Shown one piece after another: positions 1 through 9,425 of a stretch of 32,471 bases of DNA. Under the pieces are notes generated by a model. The model saw nothing but the letters and a program-made list of their open reading frames with translations. It was not told the origin of the DNA and ran no database searches. Position numbers and translations under genes: made by a program. The DNA lies in contig JAFWMN010000001.1 of NCBI GenBank assembly GCA_017513865.1, positions 1-32,471 on the forward strand, given 5' to 3'. How positions within the stretch are numbered: position 1 is the first letter of the stretch; every line of letters starts with the position of its first letter. This DNA comes from Bacilli bacterium. Lineage in GTDB: Bacteria; Bacillota_I; Bacilli_A; RF39; UBA660.

Positions 1-339
1 ATTACTACTTGGCGTTGTTATTATATTATCTAATTTGGCATCGAATGTTCCTCTATTTGATATCGTTACATCGTAATCCATCGCTGATCCTTTATCATAT
101 AGATTCGCTTCCATATAGGCAGTTAAGTCTGTCCATGTTGGGGTACTTACGTTTTCAGCATCTCCGGTTGCAACTCCGGTTGTTACATTTGTTATTCTTA
201 CATCCCAATTACTTGTTATTCTACTTGTCCCTCTTATTGTTAGGCTTGTTTGGAATGCTGCATATCCTACTGAAATCATAAGTAATAATATGAGCAAACT
301 ACCTATTATTATTTTTCTATTTCTTCTGGCTCTATACAT
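1..339 (-). CDS. Secreted/surface protein with N-terminal signal anchor, 3' end cut by window edge
   Basis: This frame reads open for 113 codons from an ATG at 339 to the left edge, so the C-terminus is missing. The ATG follows a GGTGAT ribosome binding site. The product starts MYRARRNRK, then a hydrophobic stretch (about residues 10-25) ending GYAAF, which looks like a signal peptide or signal anchor. The following part (TSLTIRGTSRITSNWDVRI) is polar and Thr/Ser-rich, suggesting an exported beta-rich protein. The GYAAF boundary is reminiscent of SipW-processed TasA/camelysin-like proteins, but this is only a resemblance. A promoter at 380-408 sits 40 bp upstream, so it is probably a separate transcription unit. 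I do not recognise the family from the visible part. Confidence 0.7.
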   Translation of the reverse strand, partial: MYRARRNRKIIIGSLLILLLMISVGYAAFQTSLTIRGTSRITSNWDVRITNVTTGVATGDAENVSTPTWTDLTAYMEANLYDKGSAMDYDVTISNRGTFDAKLDNIITTPSSN

Positions 340-379
340 ATTATCACCTTTGTTATTCTTATCTATTATTACTATTTTA

Positions 380-408
380 ATTGTATCAAAAAAAGATATG
401 AAAAACAA
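380..408 (-). promoter_or_regulatory. Probable sigma-A promoter for the 1-339 gene
   Basis: On the minus strand, TTGTTT (403-408) and TACAAT (380-385) are separated by exactly 17 bp, about 40 bp upstream of the ATG. The -10 box is a good match and the -35 box a partial one. Confidence 0.5.
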
Positions 409-464
409 CTTTTTTAATTAAGTAATTTTTCTTTGTCTTTACTTAAGAACGAAAATTGTTGAAT

Positions 465-489
465 GAAAAAAACGAGTTTTTTACTCGTC
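465..489 (-). terminator. Rho-independent terminator of rpsO-pnp
   Basis: On the minus strand a 6-bp stem ACGAGT/ACTCGT (472-477 and 483-488) is followed by a run of six T. The stop codon of pnp (481-483) lies in the loop and the last two coding codons form the upstream arm. Confidence 0.85.
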
Positions 490-2649
490 TTTTTTTGGTT
501 TGTCTGCTTTTTTCTTTTCAGGAGCAATAGCTTGCTTTCTTGAAAGATTTAATCTTCCTCTATTATCATAGCCTAGCGATTTAACAATAATTTCGTCGCC
601 TACTTTAACCATATCGCTTGGTTTTTCTACTCTTTTGGCATCTAATTGTGATACGTGAACTAAGCCTTCGCAACCTGGCCATAGTTCAACAAAACATCCA
701 AAATCTTCTACTTTAGTTACTGTGCCATTATATATTTTATTTGTTTCAACTTCTCTAGTAATATTTTTAATTCTTTCAGCTGTTGCCTCTATTACTTCTT
801 TATCAGTGTGGTAAATAATTACTCTTCCATCATCTTCAAGATCTACTTTAACCGCATTAACATCATTAACACTATTTACGTTACTGCATTCTAAGATAAT
901 TTTAGTAATCATTTCGCCACCTTTACCAATAACATCTCTAATTTTTTCTGGATCAATATTAAATGTATATACTTTTGGTGCATATTTACTTACTTCTTTT
1001 CTTGGTTCCTTAATTGTATCTGTTATTACATCTAATATTTGAAGTCTAGCTTTTTTAGCTTGTTCTAAAGCTTCTTTTAGTATTTCTTTAGTTATACCTT
1101 TTATTTTGATGTCCATTTGTAAGGCGCATATTCCTTCTTTGGTTCCAGCTACTTTAAAGTCCATATCCCCTAAGTGATCTTCCATACCTTGAATATCAGT
1201 TAAGATTATATAATCTTTATCGTTTGAAATTAAACCCATAGCAATTCCAGCTACTGGAGCTTTTATAGGTACGCCGGCAGCCATTAAGCTCATGCATCCA
1301 GCACAAATACTTGCTTGTGAAGATGATCCATTACTTTCTAATATTTCTGATACTACTCTAATTGTATAAGGAAATTCTTCTTCGTTTGGAATTACTTGAA
1401 GTAAGGCCTTTTCTCCTAAAGCTCCATGGCCAATTTCTCTTCTACCGGGAGCACCATATCTTCCAGTTTCGCCTACTGAAAATTGTGGGAAATTATAGTG
1501 AAGCATAAATCTTTTAGAGTCTTCTAAACCGAGACCGTCTAAAATTTGGTGTTCACCTAAAGCGCCTAGTGTTGTTACTGATAAGCTTTGAGTTTGCCCT
1601 CTTGTAAATAAGGCTGATCCGTGCGTTCTTGGTAAAAAGTCAATTGATGCGGAAAGTGGTCTTATTTCATCCATCTTTCTACCATCTGGTCTTATTTTTT
1701 CATTAGTTATGATGTGTCTAAATAATGAATATTCTACTTCGCCATAAATTAGTGATATTTTGGTTAATAATTCAGCTAGGTCTTCTGGTTTTAAATCTTC
1801 ATTTTCTTCTTTATATTTTTCAAGTAGGTTTTCTTTTATTTCATCTAGTTTAGCATATTTTTCTAATTTATCTTTTATTCTTAAGGCACTATCAACATCT
1901 TTTTCAATTAAATTAGTTACTTCTTTCTTAAGTTCCTCGGTGATTTCTAGTTTTTCATATTCCATTTTTTCTTCACCGATTTCACTTATTATTTTGTTTT
2001 CAAATTCAATTAGTTCTTTAATAGCTTCATGACCAAACATTAATGCTTCTAGCATGTCTTCTTCTGAAGCTTCTTTTGCTGATGATTCAACCATATTAAT
2101 AGCATCCATAGTTCCAGCGACAGTTAAATCAATATCTGATTTTTCAGCTTCTATAGTAGTTGGGTTAATTATAAATTTACCATCTACTTTTCCTACTTTA
2201 ACGCCAGCTACTGGACCATTAAACGGGATTTTACTTATCATAGTGGCTAGCGATGAAGCAAATAAAGCTGTAATTTCTGGTGAAATATCAGGTTCTACTG
2301 ATAATACTGTATTTACTATTTGAACTTCATTTTTAAAGTCTTCTGGGAAAAGTGGTCTCATTGGGCGATCAATCATTCTAGCGGCTAGTGTAGCAGCTTC
2401 ACTTGGTCTACCTTCTCTTTTAATAAATCCACCAGGAATTTTCCCTACAGAATATAATTTTTCTTGATATAAAACCATTAATGGGAAAAAGTCTGACAGT
2501 AGATTGGCTTTTTTAGATGCAACTACGGTTGACAAAACAACGGTGTCGCCATATCTTACTAGTACTGCGCCATCAGCTTGTTTAGCAACTTCACCAACTT
2601 CTACTACTAATTTTCTTCCTCTAAATTCTGTTTCAAATGTTTTTTTCAT
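481..2649 (-). CDS. pnp: Polyribonucleotide nucleotidyltransferase (PNPase)
   Basis: This cytoplasmic 3'-to-5' exoribonuclease degrades RNA by phosphorolysis, releasing nucleoside diphosphates, usually as a trimer. At 722 residues it has the normal family length. Two RNase PH-like cores are visible: the second holds the IRPDGR motif, [15 protein letters not shown] and [14 protein letters not shown], the conserved active-site segment. A KH domain follows at about residues 558-635 ([10 protein letters not shown]), then an S1 domain at about 637-706 ([15 protein letters not shown]), then a short Lys-rich tail. The ATG at 2649 follows a GGAGG site at 2656-2660. It lies directly downstream of rpsO, the classical arrangement in bacteria. 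A hairpin with a T tract separates the two genes, so pnp levels may depend on read-through or processing there. Confidence 0.97.
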   Translation of the reverse strand: MKKTFETEFRGRKLVVEVGEVAKQADGAVLVRYGDTVVLSTVVASKKANLLSDFFPLMVLYQEKLYSVGKIPGGFIKREGRPSEAATLAARMIDRPMRPLFPEDFKNEVQIVNTVLSVEPDISPEITALFASSLATMISKIPFNGPVAGVKVGKVDGKFIINPTTIEAEKSDIDLTVAGTMDAINMVESSAKEASEEDMLEALMFGHEAIKELIEFENKIISEIGEEKMEYEKLEITEELKKEVTNLIEKDVDSALRIKDKLEKYAKLDEIKENLLEKYKEENEDLKPEDLAELLTKISLIYGEVEYSLFRHIITNEKIRPDGRKMDEIRPLSASIDFLPRTHGSALFTRGQTQSLSVTTLGALGEHQILDGLGLEDSKRFMLHYNFPQFSVGETGRYGAPGRREIGHGALGEKALLQVIPNEEEFPYTIRVVSEILESNGSSSQASICAGCMSLMAAGVPIKAPVAGIAMGLISNDKDYIILTDIQGMEDHLGDMDFKVAGTKEGICALQMDIKIKGITKEILKEALEQAKKARLQILDVITDTIKEPRKEVSKYAPKVYTFNIDPEKIRDVIGKGGEMITKIILECSNVNSVNDVNAVKVDLEDDGRVIIYHTDKEVIEATAERIKNITREVETNKIYNGTVTKVEDFGCFVELWPGCEGLVHVSQLDAKRVEKPSDMVKVGDEIIVKSLGYDNRGRLNLSRKQAIAPEKKKADKPKKDE

Positions 2650-2660
2650 ATATATACCTC

Positions 2661-2691
2661 CAAAAAAAAGACACTGTAAAAAAAGTGTCTA
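2661..2691 (-). terminator. Hairpin with T tract between rpsO and pnp
   Basis: The minus strand has AGACAC (2685-2690) pairing with GTGTCT (2669-2674), then a run of seven or eight T that runs straight into the pnp ribosome binding site. It could be an attenuating terminator or a processing site. In E. coli the same intergenic position holds a terminator and RNase III sites, but equivalence here is inference. Confidence 0.7.
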
Positions 2692-2961
2692 CTATTTTCT
2701 TAGTCCTAATGACTTAACGATTTCACGATATCTAGTAACATCTTTTTTCATAAGATAGTTAAGTAAACTTCTTCTGTGTCCTACTTTTTTAAGTAGTCCT
2801 CTTCTTGAGTGGAAATCGTGTTTGTGTTCTTTTAAATGTTCAGTAAGATCATTTATTTCTTTAGTTAAAATTGCGATTTGCACTTCAGCTGAACCAGTAT
2901 CTCCAGCTTTTTTAGCATATTTTTTAACTATTTTTGCTTTTTCATCTTTTGATAAAGCCAT
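2692..2961 (-). CDS. rpsO: 30S ribosomal protein S15
   Basis: S15 binds 16S rRNA early in small-subunit assembly. The 89-residue product has the family's usual length and signatures: [14 protein letters not shown] near the N-terminus, [20 protein letters not shown] in the middle and a terminal SLGLRK. The start Met is cut by aminopeptidase in most homologues ([10 protein letters not shown]). An AGGAGG site lies 7-8 bases upstream of the ATG. It is the first gene of the rpsO-pnp operon, with a promoter at 3048-3076 and a leader of about 80 bases. S15 often represses its own translation through its leader, and a weak hairpin here would place the binding site in a loop, but the structure is not convincing by eye. 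Confidence 0.98.
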   Translation of the reverse strand: MALSKDEKAKIVKKYAKKAGDTGSAEVQIAILTKEINDLTEHLKEHKHDFHSRRGLLKKVGHRRSLLNYLMKKDVTRYREIVKSLGLRK

Positions 2962-3047
2962 TTTAAATTCCTCCTTTTTTAATGAATTCGCTTAAATCCT
3001 AGAATAGAAGATGGAGTTCTTTTAATCCAAGAAATAAGTACATTAAT

Positions 3048-3076
3048 AATATACACTAGTTTAGAGAAAAATGCAA
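3048..3076 (-). promoter_or_regulatory. Probable promoter of rpsO-pnp
   Basis: TTGCAT (3071-3076) and TATATT (3048-3053) on the minus strand are 17 bp apart, about 87 bp upstream of the rpsO start. Confidence 0.55.
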
Positions 3077-3083
3077 GAAAAAA

Positions 3084-3115
3084 TATAAAAAATAAAAGGC
3101 TATTTTAAATAGCCT
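3084..3115 (-). terminator. Terminator of the large surface-protein gene
   Basis: A 19-bp near-perfect palindrome, AGGCTATTT paired with AAATAGCCT (3097-3115), is followed on the minus strand by a T-rich tract. It starts 5 bp after the stop codon of the adhesin gene. Confidence 0.9.
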
Positions 3116-3120
3116 AATAT

Positions 3121-6100
3121 TTAATTATTTTTAGCTGTTATTACAGCAGCACCTAACATATTTACAATCATTATAACTGTGAATAATGGATGAGTAGTAC
3201 TTGTTTTACCACCTGTTTTTGGAGGGAATACTTCAATAACAACTTCATGAGTATTAGTTAAATTGTATCCATCAATAACGGTAGTATATCCTTCTACTGG
3301 TTCTTCTTCAATAGTGTATTTTATTTCTTCACCATTTTGATATTTTAATAATCCATATAGGATATATTTCCATCCACTTTCTTTTGAAATTACAAATGAT
3401 CTTTGATAAATGCCGTTAGCAAATAATTTAACATTTATAAATTCTGGTCTTATTCTATCATAGTCATCTTGGTCATTCCAAATTTTTTCACCTTGTATTG
3501 TAATATATTCTATATCACGGTGGTTAGTTATATCATATGTATTGTTGGTGTTTGTCTGAGGTGCGGTTACATTATCATTTATGGCTACGTCTATTACTTC
3601 AGGATCTCCTTCAGTGAGCTCGCTTGTCATATTATAATAATTATTTTTCTCTTCTTCAATAGTATAATCAATAGCTACTTTTTCATTACCAACGCGTTTA
3701 TATTTCTTGTAACCATTTCCATCATTATCGAAGACATAAGTCCATTCGTTTCCTTCATTTAACTCTGCAGTTTTAATAACTGCTCCATCAGCTAATAATT
3801 TAACTGTGATTGATCTTGGTCTTAAACCTTCAAAGTTTTCTTCATCATCCCAGTGTTTAATAACTGTGAATGTTACTGTTTCAGATAAGTGATAGTTAGT
3901 TATATCAAAGTTTTCTTCACTTAGTTCTTTAGTATATACTTTACCATCTATAACTTCATCAACATAATAATTGATTTTGTTACCATTATTATCTGTTTCT
4001 GGTAATTTTGTAAATTCATATTTCCAGTCGTTATCAGCAGTTACTTCTTTTGTTTGTATAGCCTCTTCATTAATACCATCATATAAATTTACAGTTATTG
4101 AGCTTGGTCTAACAACATCGTTATCGTCATCATCTTCCCAATGTTTTTGACCAGAAATTGATATAGGATTTGGTTTATAAGTGTTTGTAATTTTTACTTC
4201 AAAAGTATTTTCACTATCTAAATCAGAAATAGTTTCAATCTCTGTTTTAGAAGATTCATAGTTATTTACGGTTGTTTCTTCAGTAACATCGTATGTTAGT
4301 AACTCACCATCTCTATATTTTGGTAAGCCGTCTTCTGTTACTGTCCAGTCATTACCTTCATTTAAAGTGTACTTTTTATTTGTACAGTAGTCAGCTTTAC
4401 TTGATTTACAGCTTAATTGAACTTTAATTTCATCATTATGTCCGTAGATATTTGTTATGCCATCTGCACTTACATCTTTCCATTCTTTAGTTATTTTGAT
4501 GTTAGTTGAGCCTGGTTCATAAGAGTTTTTAATAGTAAAGCCTGTTTCTTTATTACCAGTTACTTCTGGAGTTTTATAACCAGCTAATATTGTTTCTTCT
4601 TTAACTGTGTAGTTGATTTCTGAACCACCTTCACATTTATCTAGTCCAGTCCATGTTACTGTTAAAGCATCTCCTGTAGCATCAGCTGCGATAGTTTTTT
4701 CTTCAGCGCCTTCTATAGCTACATCCTGTCCATTTACTTTCTTATATAGTTTAAATGTTACAGCTTTACGCTTACCATCGATGTTATTTGCATCATCCCA
4801 CTCTTTAGTTGCCTTTATTTCTGTTTTTTCAGGTGTATGAGAGTTTTTAATAGTAAAGCCGTCGGTCATGTTTCCAGTTATAACTGGAGTGTCATAACCT
4901 TCTAGGACTGTTTCTTCTTTAACTGTATAGTTAATAGCTGATCCATTTTCGTTTTTATCTAGTCCTGTCCAAGTTACAGTTAAAGCATCTCCTGTAGCAT
5001 CAGCAGCGATAGTTTTTTCTTCAGCGCCTTCTACAGCAACGTCCTCGCCATTAACTTTCTTATATAGTTTAAAGGTTACAGCTTTACGCTTACCATCTTG
5101 GTTACCAGCATCGTCCCACTCTTTGGTTGCCTTTACTTTAGTTTCTTCTGGTTTGTGTGAGTTTTTGATAGTAAAGCCATCGGTCATGTTTCCAGTTACT
5201 TCTGGAGTGTCATAACCTTCTAATACTGTTTCTTCTTTAACTGTGTAGTTAATTGCTGAACCGCCTTCATATTTATCTAATTCAGTCCATGTTACAGTTA
5301 AAGCATCTCCCGTAGCATCTGCAGCGATAGTTTTTTCTTCAGCGCCTTCTACAGCTACATCCTGTCCATTTACTTTCTTATATAGTTTAAATGTTACAGC
5401 TTTACGCATGCCATCTTGGTTACCAGCATCGTCCCACTCTTTGGTTGCTTTTATTTCAGTATCTTCTGGGGTGTGTGAGTTTTTAATATTAAATTCGTTT
5501 TTAGCTGTTTCAGTTACAACTGGTTCATCATAACCTTCTAATACTGTTTCTTCTTTAACTGTGTACATAATTGCTGAACCGTTTTCGTTTTTAGCAAGTC
5601 CAGTCCATGTTACAGTTAATGCATCTCCTGTAGCATCGGCAGCGATTGTTTTTTCTTCAGCACCTTCTACAGCAACGTCCTCGCCATTAACTTTCTTATA
5701 TAGTTTAAAGGTTACTGCTTTACGCATGCCGTCTTGGTTACCAGCATCATCCCACTCTTTAGTTGCAGTTACTTTAGTTTCCTCAGGTTTATGAGAGTTT
5801 TTAATAGTATAGCCATCGGTCATATTTCCAGTTACTTCTGGAGTTTCATAACCTTCTAGGGCTGTCTCTTCTTTAACAGTATAATTAATCTCTGAATTAT
5901 CTGTATCAAATACATCTAAATCTTCCCAAGTTACAGTTAAAGCATCTCCTGTAGCATCGGCAGCGATTGTTTTTTCTTCAGCGCCTTCTACAGCAACATC
6001 AGAACCGTTAACTTTCTTATATAGTTTAAAGGTTACAGCTTTACGCTTACCATCTTGGTTACCAGCATCATCCCACTCTTTGGTTGCTTTTATTTCTGTT

Positions 6101-9100
6101 TTAGGTATGTGCGTATTTATAAATGTATAAGTTACTTTACCTTTACCTACTACTGGTTCTTCTTCAGAAGTAGTATAGCCATCAATATCAGCTTCAGTTA
6201 CTGAGTAAGTGTATTCAGAACCATCAGCTTTGAATCTTGGAAGGTTTGTTTCTTCTCCATTAATAGTTACTTTAGAAATTGTGTAATCCCATTCATTTGA
6301 ATCTTCACTATTTACACTATCTTCAGTGATAGTTACAGGATCACCATAATTATTTCCATCTTGTTTAACTTGAATTTCTATATCATCTCTTAAGCCATCA
6401 TAATCGTCATGGTCATCCCATTTTTTAACGATATCTACGCTATAAGATTCATATGTGTTTTCAACTTCAACAGTATATGTTGAGTTAGTTAAAGTAATAT
6501 CACCGGTTACTTTAGTTACTTTTTTGCCTGTTTTTTCAACTTTATAATCGGTTCCTTTAACATAATCTAAAGTTTCTTCATTTTCTCCCGCTCCATAAAC
6601 TGCACTACCATTTGCATCAGTAAAGATAAATCCATCTTTATCTGATTCAGTTATTTCATAAGTTGCTTTAGTAGTTAAGTTTGTGAAACGTAAATTTTGT
6701 CCCACTTTTAATTTTATAGTTAAGGTTGTACCACTAGCTCCATAGTAGAATCCTGATCCATTTTCTTCAGGAGTCCATCCACTAGAGGTTATCATACTAC
6801 TTAAATCTTTAATTATTTCACCATTTTCTTGCACTGAGAACCATAGACTTTCTCCTGTACTTAATCCTGGATCTGTTACAGTAATATTTAGTTCAAATTC
6901 TTCAGAAGCATCAGCAGCACCATTAACATCTTTAGCAATATTTAAGTTACTTCTACGGTAGTTATATGCTTCAATTGTTGGGCTTGTTGTTTTTGCTACT
7001 AAATAAACTTTACCATCTAATTTAATGTATTTATTTGTACCATCATTGTAGTAATCATTTGTATTCATTTCATCTGGAGCAATATATTTAGGATCAATTT
7101 CATCGCCTATTTTATGAATTTCAGTAACAGCGTCATCTAATAAAATTAGTTCTTTTAATTCACCATTAATAAGCATTGGATGAACTGTTTCAGCAAATAA
7201 TTCCCATTTATAATAATCTGGGTTTAATTCAGCAAATGTATAATCATGTCCAGATTCAAGAACTTCAATTGTTCCAGTTCCGTCTTCTTTTTCATCAAGA
7301 CGCATAAGTCCGGTAGCAATTTTAATACCATCAACTTTATACTGATTATTAAAATCTAATTGAGCATCATAGAATTCTTCTTTTTCATCTCCATTATCTC
7401 TATTTACGATAATTTTGATGGCTCTTCCTTGTTCTACATCAAGATCATTTTCCCATTTTTTGTTAATACCAATTTCATCAACATTAGTTTTAACAGGATC
7501 TGGGTTTTCATATCCTTTAGTTTTAGGACTTGGATTTTCTTCTCTTGTGTCAGTATATGTTAATTCAGCTTCAGTATTTGTTCTTAAAAAGTATTTTCCT
7601 TCTAAATCTTTAGATATGTATTGATCAAGTCCAGCGTATTCTGAAGTGTTACTTGGAGAACTTGATAAATCACTATACTGAACTGTTCCATTTTCTAAGT
7701 CAGCAATTAAATCATAAGTATATTGTGTTGGCCATGCATCAAAGGTAACTGTGTATGTAACACCATTTAATAAAACTCCTAAACTAGATATATCCCAGTC
7801 TACTGATTGACTTCCATCTTCATCAGTTACTAAAGATGCTTCTGGAGCAGCTTTATCATAAAATGCATTAGGTCCATCCCACTCCATTTTGAATACTTTT
7901 TTACGGTTTTCTTCTGGAAGTGTTTTATCATTTGGATCTGTTTCAATTACTCCATCAATTGTGTGAGTTCCTTTATCATCAGTCCATGAACCAGTATATG
8001 TTTCATCACTATTTTTATTGAAAGTGATTTTATATCCTAAATCATTGTTTACATATTTTCCATTTTCTAAATTAACTTCCATTGAGAGCCAATATTGGTA
8101 TGATGACTCATCAACTCTAAGTAAATTAACTGTTTTTGTTTTAGCTTTTACAGCAGAAGTTGTTCCATCACTAATTTTAACATTAGTAATTCCCATTGCT
8201 TGAACAACTTGATGGAAGATATCATCTATAGCTGCCTCTAAAGCGGCTGTATTTCCTGCATTATAATAGTTTGAATTTGGTTCTACACTAGTTCCACTAC
8301 CAATTGCTCTTTCCTCACCATCTGCTCTAAATGAATTGCACATTAAATCGTCAAGAAGATCTGGTTCATTACTATTGGCATAAATATATAAACCATATAG
8401 TGTAGTATTTTCCCTTCCTTGAATAGCTTTAGCATAAGGTAATGCTGCAGCATAATACTGTCTTAAGCTTTCTGCTGTCTGATTTGTTGGACTAGTAGAT
8501 GGATTACCATCTGTGTTACGAGCTGTAGGAGCCCCGTCTGTAACAAATATTACAAATGTTGGGTCGTCATCACCACTATTTACGAGAGATGTTACAAGAT
8601 TGTTTGCTCTAAATAATCCTTGTTCCCAGTTGGTTCCATAACCATTATAAGCAAAATTTGTTGTACCATCTTTACCATTGTCATCAAATTTTCTAATGAT
8701 GTCATCTAATTCTGTTGTCCAGTTTTCTTCAGTAGATGCTGTTTTAGAAAATGTTACAAGTGCCATTTGGATGTTTTCTGGACGATTAGAATCTTGATAT
8801 CCTGCTAAATTAGATACAAAATCATGTACTACATCCTCGGCTAAGTCACCACGGGTGTATCCATCAGTACCTGTAGCTGTGTGGCTCATACTTTCTGATA
8901 AGTCATAAACGATAACAACATTAACATCTGAAGCTACTTCATGTTCTGGATCTGAAGCACCTGTGACGTCAAGCGCTAGTTTATACGTTCCATCGTCATT
9001 TGATGTTAGTCTTTTGAAGTGTTTTGGTGTATTATCATCATCAGCGTTAACTAAATTAGTAATGCCAAAAATACTTAGCACTGTAAGTATAACTGCAAAA

Positions 9101-9141
9101 AGTGATAATAATACTCTTCCTTTCTTTTTTGAATTTTTCAT
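3121..9141 (-). CDS. Giant VWA and Cna-B repeat surface adhesin with PPKTG sorting signal
   Basis: A cell-wall-anchored adhesin or pilus-tip-like protein of 2006 residues. I place the start at the ATG at 9141, which has a GGGAGG site 6-7 bases upstream; a TTG 39 bp further upstream has none. A Lys-rich start and hydrophobic stretch (about 10-30, ending NLVNA) form a signal peptide. A von Willebrand A domain (about 72-310) has the MIDAS residues: DLSES (D80, S82, S84), GTTNF (about T160) and VTDG (D202). About eleven Cna-B domains follow, each with a KxW-type lysine strand, YTVKEE-like glutamate and ITN/IKN-type asparagine, the residues that form intramolecular isopeptide bonds. Five are nearly identical tandem copies. 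The C-terminus has FPPKTGG, a hydrophobic segment and a short tail (AKNN), a sortase signal of the (S/P)PxTG kind used by some class B sortases. The sortase gene lies just upstream. The ligand is unknown. Confidence 0.93.
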   Translation of the reverse strand: MKNSKKKGRVLLSLFAVILTVLSIFGITNLVNADDDNTPKHFKRLTSNDDGTYKLALDVTGASDPEHEVASDVNVVIVYDLSESMSHTATGTDGYTRGDLAEDVVHDFVSNLAGYQDSNRPENIQMALVTFSKTASTEENWTTELDDIIRKFDDNGKDGTTNFAYNGYGTNWEQGLFRANNLVTSLVNSGDDDPTFVIFVTDGAPTARNTDGNPSTSPTNQTAESLRQYYAAALPYAKAIQGRENTTLYGLYIYANSNEPDLLDDLMCNSFRADGEERAIGSGTSVEPNSNYYNAGNTAALEAAIDDIFHQVVQAMGITNVKISDGTTSAVKAKTKTVNLLRVDESSYQYWLSMEVNLENGKYVNNDLGYKITFNKNSDETYTGSWTDDKGTHTIDGVIETDPNDKTLPEENRKKVFKMEWDGPNAFYDKAAPEASLVTDEDGSQSVDWDISSLGVLLNGVTYTVTFDAWPTQYTYDLIADLENGTVQYSDLSSSPSNTSEYAGLDQYISKDLEGKYFLRTNTEAELTYTDTREENPSPKTKGYENPDPVKTNVDEIGINKKWENDLDVEQGRAIKIIVNRDNGDEKEEFYDAQLDFNNQYKVDGIKIATGLMRLDEKEDGTGTIEVLESGHDYTFAELNPDYYKWELFAETVHPMLINGELKELILLDDAVTEIHKIGDEIDPKYIAPDEMNTNDYYNDGTNKYIKLDGKVYLVAKTTSPTIEAYNYRRSNLNIAKDVNGAADASEEFELNITVTDPGLSTGESLWFSVQENGEIIKDLSSMITSSGWTPEENGSGFYYGASGTTLTIKLKVGQNLRFTNLTTKATYEITESDKDGFIFTDANGSAVYGAGENEETLDYVKGTDYKVEKTGKKVTKVTGDITLTNSTYTVEVENTYESYSVDIVKKWDDHDDYDGLRDDIEIQVKQDGNNYGDPVTITEDSVNSEDSNEWDYTISKVTINGEETNLPRFKADGSEYTYSVTEADIDGYTTSEEEPVVGKGKVTYTFINTHIPKTEIKATKEWDDAGNQDGKRKAVTFKLYKKVNGSDVAVEGAEEKTIAADATGDALTVTWEDLDVFDTDNSEINYTVKEETALEGYETPEVTGNMTDGYTIKNSHKPEETKVTATKEWDDAGNQDGMRKAVTFKLYKKVNGEDVAVEGAEEKTIAADATGDALTVTWTGLAKNENGSAIMYTVKEETVLEGYDEPVVTETAKNEFNIKNSHTPEDTEIKATKEWDDAGNQDGMRKAVTFKLYKKVNGQDVAVEGAEEKTIAADATGDALTVTWTELDKYEGGSAINYTVKEETVLEGYDTPEVTGNMTDGFTIKNSHKPEETKVKATKEWDDAGNQDGKRKAVTFKLYKKVNGEDVAVEGAEEKTIAADATGDALTVTWTGLDKNENGSAINYTVKEETVLEGYDTPVITGNMTDGFTIKNSHTPEKTEIKATKEWDDANNIDGKRKAVTFKLYKKVNGQDVAIEGAEEKTIAADATGDALTVTWTGLDKCEGGSEINYTVKEETILAGYKTPEVTGNKETGFTIKNSYEPGSTNIKITKEWKDVSADGITNIYGHNDEIKVQLSCKSSKADYCTNKKYTLNEGNDWTVTEDGLPKYRDGELLTYDVTEETTVNNYESSKTEIETISDLDSENTFEVKITNTYKPNPISISGQKHWEDDDDNDVVRPSSITVNLYDGINEEAIQTKEVTADNDWKYEFTKLPETDNNGNKINYYVDEVIDGKVYTKELSEENFDITNYHLSETVTFTVIKHWDDEENFEGLRPRSITVKLLADGAVIKTAELNEGNEWTYVFDNDGNGYKKYKRVGNEKVAIDYTIEEEKNNYYNMTSELTEGDPEVIDVAINDNVTAPQTNTNNTYDITNHRDIEYITIQGEKIWNDQDDYDRIRPEFINVKLFANGIYQRSFVISKESGWKYILYGLLKYQNGEEIKYTIEEEPVEGYTTVIDGYNLTNTHEVVIEVFPPKTGGKTSTTHPLFTVIMIVNMLGAAVITAKNN
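4510..6107 (-). repeat. Five tandem Cna-B repeat units of about 318 bp
   Basis: The same 106-codon unit recurs five times inside the adhesin gene. The landmark GTTGC (read on the plus strand) falls at 4808, 5126, 5444, 5762 and 6083, giving spacings of 318, 318, 318 and 321 bp. Each unit starts near ATKEWDDA and contains AVTFKLYKKVNG and EEKTIAADATGDALTVTW. The units are highly similar at DNA level, so recombination could change their number, and assemblies may collapse or expand them. Confidence 0.95.
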
Positions 9142-9247
9142 TTCAAACCTCCCTGTTCTTTTATTAAACCAATTAAACAATTTCTTTTTGTAGTAAAATC
9201 ACTAAAACCCATAAAATAGTTTACCTGATTTAACGAAATTGGCTTTT

Positions 9248-9275
9248 ATTATATAGATTTTTTGATTTTTGTCAA
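9248..9275 (-). promoter_or_regulatory. Consensus promoter of the adhesin gene
   Basis: Perfect boxes TTGACA (9270-9275) and TATAAT (9248-9253) lie 16 bp apart on the minus strand. The transcript would have about 100 bases of leader before the ATG at 9141. The rest of the 276-bp gap up to the sortase gene is AT-rich and shows nothing else besides the sortase terminator. Confidence 0.85.
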
Positions 9276-9401
9276 TATTTTTAAAGTAATTTTGGTATTT
9301 TTTTTATTATCATTTGTATTATGATAGGTAATAGTAAAAAATATTCTATTTTAATAGTTCTAGTTTTGTCGATTTTGGTTTTTTTATATTATATGTTTAT
9401 A

Positions 9402-9425
9402 TTAAAAAAAAGCCTTTTTAGGCTT
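9402..9425 (-). terminator. Terminator of the sortase gene
   Basis: AAGCC (9421-9425 on the minus strand) pairs with GGCTT (9410-9414), then a run of eight T. The sortase stop codon lies in the loop, so the adhesin downstream should depend on its own promoter. Confidence 0.75.

Noticed and set aside
4613..5794. Plus-strand open frames with repeated Ser/Ala-rich products
   Set aside because: They lie opposite the tandem Cna-B repeats, have no ribosome binding sites and repeat only because the real gene repeats.
9142..9180. Longer start for the giant adhesin at a TTG at 9180
   Set aside because: It would put non-signal-like residues before the signal peptide and has no ribosome binding site, while the ATG at 9141 has GGGAGG at good spacing.
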